39,472 nucleotides of DNA from UBA7328 sp002471345 (GTDB lineage: Bacteria > Bacteroidota > Bacteroidia > Chitinophagales > Saprospiraceae). This document shows positions 1-8,724 of this stretch, in pieces (position 1 is the stretch's first letter; the number at the start of each line of letters is the position of its first letter). The stretch lies in NCBI GenBank assembly GCA_964011275.1, contig CAXGOB010000048.1, positions 1 through 39,472 of the forward strand, given 5' to 3'. The position numbers and the translations under genes are program-made. The notes under the pieces are model-generated. The model was given only the letters and a program-made list of their open reading frames with translations, made no database searches and was not told the DNA's origin.

Positions 1-404
1 GGTTTTGGTTCCGGAGCTTTAGTTTTAGGTGTCAAATCTACTTTACCAACCACCTTAACCTTTAATTCCGGTTTTTTGGGTTGCACCATTTCTTCTTTAG
101 CTTCTGTTTCTATTGGCTTTTCTACAACGGGCTCTGGCACAGGTTTTGGCGGAGTTGGGGCAACAGGAGGTGCTACAACTACGGGCTCTTCTACTTTCTT
201 CGGTGTGCCAATAATTAGCTGGTCTGCCTTCTCTTTCAGCTCCATGGACTTGCTAAACTGCTTAGTCAGCTCTGAATACATTTCATCAGAGATTTTAGCT
301 GTTGGCTTGTTTTCTACTTCAAAACCGGCATTAGTAAGATATTCAACAATGGTTGAAGTTCCTACATTTAATTCTTTAGCAATTTTTACAAGTCTTTTCG
401 ACAT
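1..404 (-). CDS. infB: translation initiation factor IF-2, N-terminal part (cut by window edge)
   Basis: The minus-strand frame opens at an ATG at 404 with MSKRLVKIAKELNVGTSTIV, the small helical IF2_N domain typical of Bacteroidota IF-2. From about residue 65 it becomes a low-complexity linker rich in Pro, Glu, Val and Lys. The frame stays open to base 1, so only about 134 residues are visible; the G domain and C-terminal domains lie outside the window. IF-2 is the GTPase that brings initiator tRNA to the 30S subunit. It sits 48 bases after the nusA stop on the same strand, and the rimP-nusA-infB order is the classical operon. The linker gives a spurious open frame on the plus strand that I do not treat as a gene. 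Confidence 0.93.
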   Translation of the reverse strand, partial: MSKRLVKIAKELNVGTSTIVEYLTNAGFEVENKPTAKISDEMYSELTKQFSKSMELKEKADQLIIGTPKKVEEPVVVAPPVAPTPPKPVPEPVVEKPIETEAKEEMVQPKKPELKVKVVGKVDLTPKTKAPEPK

Positions 405-452
405 ATTCGATTTAAATCGTTAATAAAAGCAGATACTCAATTTTAACACGTT

Positions 453-1685
453 TTACTCATCAAATTCTGAGCTTAAAACTTTGAGCACCTCTTCTATGGT
501 TTCTTCTTCAAGATCTGATCTTCTAAGAAGTTCTTCTTTACTTAATTCTAACACACTTCTAGCAGTATCACATCCGATATTCTTTAACTCGTCAATGATC
601 CATTCTTCTATTTCATCAGAGAATTCATCTAAGTCCACATCGTCAATTTCTTCATCTGTATCTCTGTACACGTCAATTTCATAACCAGTTAATCTGCTTG
701 CTAACTTTATATTTGACCCTCCTTTTCCAATTGCCATTGACACTTGATCAGGTTTTAAGAAAACAGATGCTGTCATATTTTCATCATCCATTTTAATACT
801 AGTCACCTTTGCTGGAGTCAATGCTCTTTGAATAAAAAGGTTATTGTTAGCTGTAAAATTGACGATGTCTATATTTTCATTTTTTAACTCTCTTACTATC
901 CCATGGATTCTTGATCCTTTCATCCCCACACATGCTCCTACTGGATCTATTCTGTCATCATATGATTCTACAGCGACCTTCGCCCTTTCACCAGGAATTC
1001 TTTCTATTTTTTTAATAGTTATCAGTCCATCCTCAATTTCTGGCACCTCTTGTTCAAGAAGTTTAGCTAAGAAGTTATTATCAGTTCGAGAGACAATCAC
1101 TGCAGGATTGTTGTTCCTCATTTTTACTTCTTTGATCACACCTTTGATCATGTCACCTTTTCTCACATAATCCCCTCTTATCATCTCATTTCTTGGGATG
1201 ATAAGTTCATTGCCACTTACATCATCAATAATCAGCAGTTCTCTTTTTAGTATCTGATGAACCTCTCCAAGTATAATGTCACCAATTCTAGCTGAATATA
1301 ATTTGAAGACTTCATCTTTTTCTAGTTCCATTATTCTAGAAATGAGAGTCTGCCTTGCAGCCATTACTGATCTTCTGCCAAATTCTAATAACTCAAGCTC
1401 TTCATAACATTCTTCACCAATTTCATACTCTTCATCAATTTCGACTGCATCGGTAATAGATATCTGACTTCTATCATCTGTAACTTCGCCATCAGGAACA
1501 ATTTCTCTAACTCTCCAGATTTCTAGATCACCATTAGCAGGATTGACGATGACGTCAAAATTATCATCAGTCCCGTATTTTTTCTTGATAAGCGTTCGGA
1601 ATACATCTTCCAAAACCCTTACCATGGTAGGGCGATCTATGTTCTTGCCTGCTTTGAATTCCGAAAACGATTCAACTAAATTCAT
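453..1685 (-). CDS. nusA: transcription termination/antitermination protein NusA
   Basis: NusA binds RNA polymerase and nascent RNA to modulate pausing, termination and antitermination. The 410-residue product shows the full core: an N-terminal polymerase-binding domain (about 1-125), an S1 domain (about 135-200), KH1 with GACVGMKGSRI at 250-260, and KH2 with AIGKGGSNI at 318-326. An acidic stretch follows and then a short helical C-terminal region (about 350-410), as in Bacteroidota NusA, which lacks the two long acidic repeats of E. coli. The start is ATG at 1685. It begins 9 bases after the rimP stop and is followed by infB, so the three are co-transcribed. No internal defect is visible. 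Confidence 0.97.
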   Translation of the reverse strand: MNLVESFSEFKAGKNIDRPTMVRVLEDVFRTLIKKKYGTDDNFDVIVNPANGDLEIWRVREIVPDGEVTDDRSQISITDAVEIDEEYEIGEECYEELELLEFGRRSVMAARQTLISRIMELEKDEVFKLYSARIGDIILGEVHQILKRELLIIDDVSGNELIIPRNEMIRGDYVRKGDMIKGVIKEVKMRNNNPAVIVSRTDNNFLAKLLEQEVPEIEDGLITIKKIERIPGERAKVAVESYDDRIDPVGACVGMKGSRIHGIVRELKNENIDIVNFTANNNLFIQRALTPAKVTSIKMDDENMTASVFLKPDQVSMAIGKGGSNIKLASRLTGYEIDVYRDTDEEIDDVDLDEFSDEIEEWIIDELKNIGCDTARSVLELSKEELLRRSDLEEETIEEVLKVLSSEFDE

Positions 1686-1694
1686 TTCTTCATA

Positions 1695-2138
1695 CTATTT
1701 GAAACTCGGAACTAATTGTGCCGATTTTATAGATTCAAAATTTATTCTTCTTGTTACATTCTTGATTTCAAGAACTATTTTTTCATTGTCTACCTCGCTA
1801 ATCTTTCCCTCCACACTTCCTCCTTCGATGAGTGAAACCTTAAGCATTCTTCCCTTGTTTTTGACATACTGTCTTTGAAATTTCAAAGGTCTAGACATGC
1901 CAGGAGAGGAAACTTCTAAGGTGTATTTAGGTCCTAGAACTTCATTTTCATCAATATAGCTTTCTAGGTGTCTACTGACTTTTCTGCATTTATCAAAGCC
2001 AAAGTCACTATCACTATCAATAAAAACTTGAAGTTTATTATTAACCTTTGAGTAGTCCAATTCTACTAAAAAACAATCTTGAAATTCTTCTTCTGCAAAC
2101 TTTTCTGACAGAAGACTTTCTACTAATTTTAAGTCCAC
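1695..2138 (-). CDS. rimP: ribosome maturation factor RimP
   Basis: RimP assists 30S subunit maturation. The 147-residue product has the RimP N-terminal fold, with the characteristic LEVSSPGMSRPLKFQRQYVK segment (about residues 75-94), and a C-terminal SH3-like domain. The start is GTG at 2138. An overlapping ATG at 2140 runs into a stop after three codons, and the frame upstream of the GTG is closed by TAA, so GTG is the only good choice. It is the first gene of the rimP-nusA-infB operon. Its leader holds a hairpin with a U-tract about 20 bases before the start codon, which could act as an attenuator. Confidence 0.95.
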   Translation of the reverse strand: MDLKLVESLLSEKFAEEEFQDCFLVELDYSKVNNKLQVFIDSDSDFGFDKCRKVSRHLESYIDENEVLGPKYTLEVSSPGMSRPLKFQRQYVKNKGRMLKVSLIEGGSVEGKISEVDNEKIVLEIKNVTRRINFESIKSAQLVPSFK

Positions 2139-2156
2139 ATTTTAAAATTTATGAAT

Positions 2157-2179
2157 AAAAAAAGGGAACCATCGTTCCC
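2157..2179 (-). terminator. terminator-like hairpin in the rimP operon leader
   Basis: Read on the minus strand, GGGAAC (2179-2174), loop GATG (2173-2170) and GTTCCC (2169-2164) form a perfect 6-bp stem. Seven T residues (2163-2157) follow directly, which is the form of an intrinsic terminator. The gene upstream, on the other side of the promoter, is divergent, so no minus-strand gene needs terminating here. The hairpin instead lies between the rimP operon promoter and the GTG start at 2138. It is therefore best read as a leader attenuator; that role is inference. Confidence 0.6.
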
Positions 2180-2200
2180 CTCTGCTTTCAAAATGTGGCG

Positions 2201-2208
2201 CAAATATA
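2201..2208 (-). promoter_or_regulatory. putative -7 box of the rimP-nusA-infB promoter
   Basis: On the minus strand this reads TATATTTG, an exact match to the Bacteroidota -7 consensus TAnnTTTG, followed by CGCC. I see no clean TTG at the matching -33 distance. Transcription would begin near 2194, giving a leader of about 55 bases that contains the hairpin at 2157-2179. Confidence 0.45.
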
Positions 2209-2224
2209 AGGAATTATTAGCACC

Positions 2225-2256
2225 TTGTCACCTCTGTCTTGTTTTGTATATCTTTC
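2225..2256 (+). promoter_or_regulatory. putative promoter of the purine nucleoside phosphorylase gene
   Basis: TTG at 2225-2227 is followed after 21 bases by TATCTTTC at 2249-2256, one mismatch from TAnnTTTG. If used, transcription starts near 2263. That excludes the TTG at 2239 as a start codon and favours GTG at 2293. Confidence 0.3.
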
Positions 2257-2292
2257 CGAATTATTCAAAATATAAAATTGGAATTGTCTATT

Positions 2293-3123
2293 GTGAGGAA
2301 AGATGAATATTACAGTCAAATACAAGGAGCAGCTCAATACTTGAAGGAGCGTTTAAAATCCACACCTAAAGTGGCAATAGTTCTAGGAACGGGACTAGGT
2401 AACCTGTCTGATAAAATTAAAAATGCAGAAATTTTTTCTTATTCAGAGATTCCACATTTCCCGCAGATCACGGTGAAAGGACATGCAGGAAATTTAATTT
2501 GTGGAGAGATTAATGGTGTAGAGGTAATGGCAATGCAAGGTCGCTTTCATTATTATGAAGGATATAGTATGAAGGAGGTTACATTTCCGATGAGGGTAAT
2601 GCAAGCATTGAACATAGGTACGATTTTGATTTCAAATGCAGCAGGTGGTGTAAATGGAAATTATAATGCTGGAGATATAGTTCTTGTGACAGACCATATT
2701 AGTCTACATCAGGATAACCCGTTAAGGGGAGAAAATGATGAGAGATTAGGAACCAGGTTTCCTGACATGTTTTCTACTTATGAAAAAGAATTGATTCTCA
2801 AAGCTGAGGATATCGCAAAAGAGAATAATATAAAAACACATAGAGGTGTTTACTTTGGTTGGCCAGGGCCTAATTTGGAAACCCCTGCAGAATATAATAT
2901 GATTAATACTCTAGGGGGGGATTTAGTAGGAATGTCAACAGTCCCAGAAGTGCTTGTCGCCAAGCATGCAAGTATGAAGGTTTTGGTAGCTTCTGTTGTA
3001 ACAAACGAGTGCTTTCCAATAGGGAGATTGAGCCCTACCGGCCATGATGAAGTAATAGATGTTGCGAAAATTGCTGAACCAAAACTCACCCAAATCATTT
3101 CTGAATTAATTACCAGAATATAA
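2293..3123 (+). CDS. purine nucleoside phosphorylase (inosine/guanosine type)
   Basis: This enzyme cleaves purine nucleosides with phosphate to the free base and ribose 1-phosphate for purine salvage. It carries the trimeric PNP/MTAP family signatures: VLGTGLGNL near the N terminus (phosphate site), QGRFHYYEGY, ISNAAGG, the GPNLETPAEY block and GMSTVPEV. From GTG at 2293 the product is 276 residues, normal for the family. A longer version from TTG at 2239 adds 18 residues without family similarity and would start inside the probable promoter. The gene is divergent from rimP and lies 13 bases before uvrA, probably in one operon. A seven-G run (2914-2920) lies inside the coding region but the frame is intact. 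Confidence 0.92.
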   Translation: MRKDEYYSQIQGAAQYLKERLKSTPKVAIVLGTGLGNLSDKIKNAEIFSYSEIPHFPQITVKGHAGNLICGEINGVEVMAMQGRFHYYEGYSMKEVTFPMRVMQALNIGTILISNAAGGVNGNYNAGDIVLVTDHISLHQDNPLRGENDERLGTRFPDMFSTYEKELILKAEDIAKENNIKTHRGVYFGWPGPNLETPAEYNMINTLGGDLVGMSTVPEVLVAKHASMKVLVASVVTNECFPIGRLSPTGHDEVIDVAKIAEPKLTQIISELITRI

Positions 3124-3136
3124 AGCGAGATATCTG

Positions 3137-5983
3137 TTGAGTAAGAAAAATGGACAGACAGAGTATATAGAAGTTATTGGTGCAAAAGAGAATAACCTCA
3201 AAAACATAAGTGTCAAGATACCTAGAAACCAACTAGTAGTTGTTACTGGGTTGAGTGGAAGTGGTAAATCTTCATTAGCCTTTGATACTATATATGCAGA
3301 GGGTCAACGGAGGTATATGGAAACTATGCCTTCTTATGCACGACAGTTTTTGGGCAAATTGGAAAGGCCTGATGTAGAAAGAATAGATGGACTCAGTCCT
3401 GTGATCAGCATTGAACAAAAAACAACAGGGTGGAACCCTAGATCTACAGTCGGGACCACTACAGAGATCTATGATTTTCTTCGATTGTTGTATGCTCGTA
3501 CCGCCACAGCGTATTCATATGCAACAGGTAAACCAATGATCAAATACTCTGAAGAAAAAATTATTCAAAAGATATTAGATGATTATAAGGATCAAAAAAT
3601 ACTGATCATGGCTCCTTTGGTAAGAGGGCGTAAAGGCCATTACCGAGAGCTTTTTGATCAGATGCGCAAGAAGGGCTATACAAAAACAAGGGTAAATGGC
3701 GAATTGAAAGATTTAACTCCAGGAATGAAGTTAGATCGATACAAAACACATGATATTGAGATTGTCATAGATAGGATTAAGGTCGATTCAGATAAGAGAG
3801 AACGAATAGCCAACTCTGTCGGGCTAGGCCTAAAACTTGGCAATGAGCTCATTATGATCGGTATACCTGAGAGTGAAAAAGTTACTGCATTGAGTAAAAA
3901 ACTCATGTGCCCCGATACAGGTGTAGCCTATGATGAACCATCTCCTAATACTTTTTCATTTAACTCCCCATATGGCACCTGTCCTAAATGTAAGGGGCTA
4001 GGCAATGTGCAGTTAGCTGACATGAAAAAGATCATACCAGATGATAATAAAAGTATAAACCAACAAGGAATTGTGCCTTTTGGAGAAGTAAGAGAGAATA
4101 GCACTTTTACCCAGCTTAGGGCTATTGCAAAAAAACACAAGTTTACATTTTCTACCCCAATAAAAGATATTAGCGATAGAGCATTAAAAATGATGCTGTT
4201 TGGAGACAAAACGGAAAGTAGTCAAACGATTTATTCAAAGCATGACTTTTCTTATGATCTTGCCAAGGATGGGCTAATCAAAATGTTAGAAGGTTGGTAC
4301 AGAGACACTACATCTGAGAGAATAAGAGGGTGGGCAGAAGATTTTATGACGATATCTCATTGCCCCGATTGTGAAGGGTTTCGGCTTAAGAAGGAATCTC
4401 TTCATTACAAATTGGATGAGAAACATATTGGCTTTCTTGGAAACATGGATCTTGACAAATTGCATGAATGGCTTGTAAACTATAACTCTTCACTGAGTGA
4501 AAGACAAGCAGCAATCTCAGGAGAGTTGATAAAAGAAATTGAGCATAGATTAGCCTTTTTATTAGAGGTAGGTTTGGGGTATCTGAGTTTGAACAGGCCA
4601 TCAAGGACACTAAGTGGGGGAGAATCACAACGTACAAGACTAGCTACTCAGATAGGGTCTCAGCTTACAGGGATTACTTATATCATGGATGAGCCAAGCA
4701 TTGGGCTACATCAAAGAGACAATCATAGACTTATTCAGTCCTTGCACAAACTATCAGAGATAGGAAATACTGTAATTGTTGTAGAACACGACAAGGATAT
4801 TATGATGGCTTCTGATTATTTGATAGACATCGGCCCAGGTGCGGGTAAAACTGGTGGAGAAATAATAAATGAAGGCATTCCGAAAACATTTTTAAAGAAG
4901 AAGGGGACTACCGCAAACTATCTCAGTAATAGAGAAATTATAGATGGAAACCTTAAAAGACGAAAAGGCCGGGGATATTTTCTAGAACTTTTTAATGCGT
5001 CTGGGCATAACCTTAAAAAAGTAAACTTGAAAATCCCTTTAGGGACATTTTGTTGCGTAACAGGAGTTTCTGGCAGCGGAAAGTCATCTCTTATAAATGA
5101 AACACTATACCCGATACTTCGCAACCATTTTTATAAAAGTCTGAAGAAGCCACTTCCATATGAAAGTATAAAAGGAATGGATTATTTGGATAAGGTGATA
5201 GAAATAGACCAATCGCCAATAGGACGAACACCAAGATCAAACCCAGCGACATATACAGGGTTGTTTACCCATATCAGAAAAATATTTTCAGAACTTCCAG
5301 AATCAAAAATAAGAGGGTACAAACCAGGGAGGTTTTCTTTTAACGTAAAAGGTGGACGATGTGAGTCTTGTCAAGGGGGTGGCCAAAAAGTAATAGAAAT
5401 GAATTTCCTTCCTGATGTTTATGTCGATTGCGATGATTGTTTTGGAAGAAGATATAATAGAGAAACTTTAGAAGTGCTCTATAAAGGAAAATCAATTTCT
5501 GATGTATTGGACCTTACGGTAGAAGAAGCGAAAGAGTTTTTTGCCCATATTCCTTCTATTAATAGAAAGGTTAAGACACTATTTGATGTAGGGTTGGGGT
5601 ATATTACTTTAGGACAGCAAGCCACAACATTATCTGGAGGAGAAGCCCAAAGGGTAAAATTATCGGAAGAGCTATCTAAAATTGCCACTGGAAACACCTT
5701 GTATATTTTGGATGAACCAACAACAGGCCTTCATTTTCAAGACATAAAAATGCTTTTAGATGTTTTACAAAAATTAGTGGATAAAGGGAATTCATTAATT
5801 GTAATAGAACACAATTTGGATGTAATTAAAGTCGCTGACCACATCATTGATATTGGACCTGAAGGTGGCCGGGGTGGAGGCCATATAGTCGCTCAGGGTA
5901 CTCCAGAAAAAATTGCAAAAGATAAAAAAAGTTATACCGGGCAGTATTTAAAAGAAGAATTAGAAGCGCCCAAACAAAAGTAA
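3137..5983 (+). CDS. uvrA: excinuclease ABC subunit A
   Basis: UvrA is the damage-sensing ATPase of nucleotide excision repair and loads UvrB. The 948 residues match the family length. Both ABC modules are complete: Walker A GLSGSGKSS at 38-46 and GVSGSGKSS near 643-651, and signature LSGGE near 492 and 832. The main zinc finger is intact, with C742, C745, C765 and C768. The first zinc module keeps C258, C282 and C285 but has Thr at the place of the fourth Cys (CPDTG instead of CPxCG). The start is TTG at 3137; no ATG or GTG is available in the 13-base gap after the phosphorylase gene. A hairpin follows the stop codon. Confidence 0.96.
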   Translation: MSKKNGQTEYIEVIGAKENNLKNISVKIPRNQLVVVTGLSGSGKSSLAFDTIYAEGQRRYMETMPSYARQFLGKLERPDVERIDGLSPVISIEQKTTGWNPRSTVGTTTEIYDFLRLLYARTATAYSYATGKPMIKYSEEKIIQKILDDYKDQKILIMAPLVRGRKGHYRELFDQMRKKGYTKTRVNGELKDLTPGMKLDRYKTHDIEIVIDRIKVDSDKRERIANSVGLGLKLGNELIMIGIPESEKVTALSKKLMCPDTGVAYDEPSPNTFSFNSPYGTCPKCKGLGNVQLADMKKIIPDDNKSINQQGIVPFGEVRENSTFTQLRAIAKKHKFTFSTPIKDISDRALKMMLFGDKTESSQTIYSKHDFSYDLAKDGLIKMLEGWYRDTTSERIRGWAEDFMTISHCPDCEGFRLKKESLHYKLDEKHIGFLGNMDLDKLHEWLVNYNSSLSERQAAISGELIKEIEHRLAFLLEVGLGYLSLNRPSRTLSGGESQRTRLATQIGSQLTGITYIMDEPSIGLHQRDNHRLIQSLHKLSEIGNTVIVVEHDKDIMMASDYLIDIGPGAGKTGGEIINEGIPKTFLKKKGTTANYLSNREIIDGNLKRRKGRGYFLELFNASGHNLKKVNLKIPLGTFCCVTGVSGSGKSSLINETLYPILRNHFYKSLKKPLPYESIKGMDYLDKVIEIDQSPIGRTPRSNPATYTGLFTHIRKIFSELPESKIRGYKPGRFSFNVKGGRCESCQGGGQKVIEMNFLPDVYVDCDDCFGRRYNRETLEVLYKGKSISDVLDLTVEEAKEFFAHIPSINRKVKTLFDVGLGYITLGQQATTLSGGEAQRVKLSEELSKIATGNTLYILDEPTTGLHFQDIKMLLDVLQKLVDKGNSLIVIEHNLDVIKVADHIIDIGPEGGRGGGHIVAQGTPEKIAKDKKSYTGQYLKEELEAPKQK

Positions 5984-5986
5984 AGA

Positions 5987-6012
5987 GAATTCTTTGAGCC
6001 ATTAAAGAATTT
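5987..6012 (+). terminator. hairpin after uvrA, probable transcript end
   Basis: AATTCTTT (5988-5995) and AAAGAATT (6004-6011) form an 8-bp perfect stem, extended by G-U and A-U pairs around a GCCA loop, starting 5 bases after the uvrA stop. No strong T-run follows, so it may be a weak terminator or a 3'-end stabiliser. Confidence 0.4.
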
Positions 6013-6124
6013 CCAAAATCTCTATCACATCACACCCTAATATTGCATCTCAGTACGTTTACTTTCTATCGTTCTATATGTTCCTCATAGAGTCTAAAAG
6101 AGATGACTCAAAAAACGTGTATCA

Positions 6125-6886
6125 ATGAACAGTCATAAAGGTCTCATTTGTATCAGTTTTCTTTTCATAGCATTTTTCACTAACGAACTAATTTCTCAGT
6201 GTTATCCTGATAGGCATAACAGCAACATGGAAAACCTGTGGCTATCATGTACTACAAGTAATAGCCCCAATCCCAATAGTGATAAAAGCCATTGGGTTTT
6301 ATATGAGTTTGATGGAGTGAAGAGGGTTTCTGGAATTCAATTTTGGAACATCAATCATCCTGACCATTTGAATAGTGGTGCCAAATCTATTAGAGTACAT
6401 TATAAGACAGAAAATGGAGAGTGGAAACAGCATGATGGATATACACTAGAGAAAGGTGATGGTAGCGGATTTTATGAAGGGGAGACTTTTGTAATGTTAG
6501 AACATTTAATTACCGACCATGTTTTGCTCACCATCTTGGATAATCATGGAGGACAATGTGCTGGCTTAGCAGAAGTAAAGTTTAGTATTCTTTCTAATAC
6601 CACACCTACAGAAGATATATCAGAAGACCACTTTGACATAACTATTTCTCCAAACCCTTTTTATCACTTCACTTCAGTCAGTGTGGGAGATTTAGAACAA
6701 AAAGAAATTCGTTATGAAATAATCAACAACCTTGGTCAAATCATTCAAAAAAATGTGACTAAAACATTAAATGGAAAAGCCAATTTTGACATTATGGCCA
6801 ACAGTATGCCTGCAGGCAATTATTTTTTAAAAATTACAGATGGATTAAGAGTTTCATCTAGAAAATTATCTCACCAAAGCCAATAA
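6125..6886 (+). CDS. secreted protein with discoidin-like domain and T9SS type A sorting domain
   Basis: The 253-residue product starts with a signal peptide (hydrophobic core about 7-20, ending near LISQ). The middle (about 25-155) resembles a discoidin / F5/8 type C-like fold (KRVSGIQFWNINHPD, Cys-containing ends), but I cannot name a ligand. From about residue 172 the segment ITISPNPF, then GQII and MPAGNYFLKITDG, is a classic Por secretion (type IX) C-terminal sorting domain. The protein is therefore predicted to cross the outer membrane through T9SS and be anchored or released. It is the first gene of a tight operon (7 bases to the next gene) with a DUF1800 and a DUF1501 protein. The start is ATG at 6125. 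No enzymatic motif is visible. Confidence 0.85.
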   Translation: MNSHKGLICISFLFIAFFTNELISQCYPDRHNSNMENLWLSCTTSNSPNPNSDKSHWVLYEFDGVKRVSGIQFWNINHPDHLNSGAKSIRVHYKTENGEWKQHDGYTLEKGDGSGFYEGETFVMLEHLITDHVLLTILDNHGGQCAGLAEVKFSILSNTTPTEDISEDHFDITISPNPFYHFTSVSVGDLEQKEIRYEIINNLGQIIQKNVTKTLNGKANFDIMANSMPAGNYFLKITDGLRVSSRKLSHQSQ

Positions 6887-6893
6887 GTTCGTC

Positions 6894-8708
6894 ATGAAAA
6901 AGTATTTATTCTATTTTTTGGGACTGATATCAATTACTGCATTTAGTCAAGATGAAGAATTTATTGGAGCGGGCAATGATGCAGGAGTGAAGGTCACAAC
7001 CTCAAGCAATTTTTTTAACACAAAAGGAGCAAACACCATCAATGGAACGGGACTGGATGCAAGGACAAAAGAGGTATCAAGGTTTCTCTCACAGGCATCT
7101 ATTGGTTATGAAGAAAAACATATTCAACATGTTTTAGAATTAGGTATTGAGAATTGGTTAAATATTCAGCTTTTGGCCCCACCGGCCTATATGCTGCCTA
7201 AACATGACAATATTTTTAAAGAAGCGAAAGAAGCCTTTGACGAGATAAATTCTGATGGGGATGAAGATTATTATGGCCCTTGGGGATTGCATTTTAACTA
7301 TGCCTGGTGGCAAAATAATCTCACTAATGAAGATTTATTGAGGCAAAGAGTTGCACTTGCATTAAGTGAAATTTTGGTAATCTCTATGAATTCAGACCTC
7401 ATTGATTTTGGAGAAGGATTATCTCATTATTACGACATTCTAATCAAAAATGCATTTGGAAATTATAAGGATTTGCTCACAGAGGTTACTCTTCACCCTT
7501 GTATGGGATATTACTTAAGTCATTTAAACAACCCTAAAACAGATAATGCAAAGAATACAAATCCAGACGAAAACTATGCTAGAGAAATAATGCAGCTTTT
7601 CACGATTGGCCTTTATGAACTAAATCAGGATGGAACAAGGAAAGTTGATGCGAATGGGGAGTACATTCCTACTTATGATAATGAAGATATTAAAGAGCTT
7701 GCAAAAATATTTACTGGTCTTGGAGGAGGAGATTGGTCCGATCAGGCTTTAGAATATTTTGCAAATGAAAACATGAATGTTCCTCAGATTGGATTTGGTC
7801 CAGATATCGGAATTTATACAATAAGAAGAACCGTCCCGCTAAAAATGTATGATTTCTGGCATGAACCAGGAGATAAAATGATACTTAAAAAACATATTCT
7901 CTCTAATGATCAAGATGGGATGAAAGACATCAATGATGCTATTGATATTTTATTTAATCATGAGAATGTAGGACCATTTATAGGTCGAAGATTAATACAA
8001 AGGCTAGTAAAATCTAATCCAACTCCGGAGTATCAAGAAAGAATATCTAACGTTTTTGCTGATAATGGCAAGGGCGAACGAGGTGATTTGGGTGCAGTTG
8101 TCAAAGCTATATTAATGGATGAAGAAGCACGAAGTTGTGAGTGGCAAGAACATCCGGAGCAAGGAATGTTGAGAGAACCAATAGTGAGATATGTTCATTT
8201 AGCCAGGTCTCTACCTAAAGATGCTCCATTAGGCAATTATTGGAACAATGGTTTTTTCTACCGAGAGTTAACAAAGCAGCACCCATTGATGTCTCCTACA
8301 GTTTTTAACTTTTTCCAACCAGACTTTCAGCCAAGAGGTGAGTTTGCCGAAGAAAGTCTTGTAGGCCCAGAATTTCAAATTCATGATTCACAAGCTTCAA
8401 TTGGTTTTATAAATCAAATGAACCTCTCAACAATCTATGATGTTTTGTTCTGGTCATGGGAAGAAGCTAGATCTGAAGACTTAAGTATTTCTTTGGATTT
8501 TAGTGAACTTACTAAAATCAGTTCTGACAAGGAAGCTTTGATCAATCATCTTGATGTTATATATACTCATGGACGGCTTTCAGATAATACCAGAAATATA
8601 ATAAGAGAGGCTCTTGCACAATTTGATGATCCTAACACTTATGAGTTTATGGTGAAACTTGCTGTTTATCTTATAATGATTTCACCTGATTATACAATTT
8701 TGAAATAA
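6894..8708 (+). CDS. DUF1800 family exported protein
   Basis: The 604-residue product has a signal peptide (about 1-19, ending AFSQ) and the DUF1800 pattern. The central block NPDENYAREIMQLFTIGLYE is the family hallmark, and later segments such as FIGRRLIQRLVKSNPTPEY and SPTVFNFFQPDFQPRG match it too. The biochemical function of DUF1800 is not established; it is nearly always encoded beside a DUF1501 protein, as here (16 bases to the next start). The length is at the usual upper side for the family. No transmembrane segment is seen after the signal peptide, so the protein is periplasmic or further exported. Confidence 0.9.
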   Translation: MKKYLFYFLGLISITAFSQDEEFIGAGNDAGVKVTTSSNFFNTKGANTINGTGLDARTKEVSRFLSQASIGYEEKHIQHVLELGIENWLNIQLLAPPAYMLPKHDNIFKEAKEAFDEINSDGDEDYYGPWGLHFNYAWWQNNLTNEDLLRQRVALALSEILVISMNSDLIDFGEGLSHYYDILIKNAFGNYKDLLTEVTLHPCMGYYLSHLNNPKTDNAKNTNPDENYAREIMQLFTIGLYELNQDGTRKVDANGEYIPTYDNEDIKELAKIFTGLGGGDWSDQALEYFANENMNVPQIGFGPDIGIYTIRRTVPLKMYDFWHEPGDKMILKKHILSNDQDGMKDINDAIDILFNHENVGPFIGRRLIQRLVKSNPTPEYQERISNVFADNGKGERGDLGAVVKAILMDEEARSCEWQEHPEQGMLREPIVRYVHLARSLPKDAPLGNYWNNGFFYRELTKQHPLMSPTVFNFFQPDFQPRGEFAEESLVGPEFQIHDSQASIGFINQMNLSTIYDVLFWSWEEARSEDLSISLDFSELTKISSDKEALINHLDVIYTHGRLSDNTRNIIREALAQFDDPNTYEFMVKLAVYLIMISPDYTILK

Positions 8709-8724
8709 CCCTCAAAACTATAGA

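Noticed and set aside
76..423. Plus-strand open frame rich in Ser/Thr/Gly opposite the infB linker
   Set aside because: It is the antisense of the low-complexity IF-2 linker and has no family similarity.
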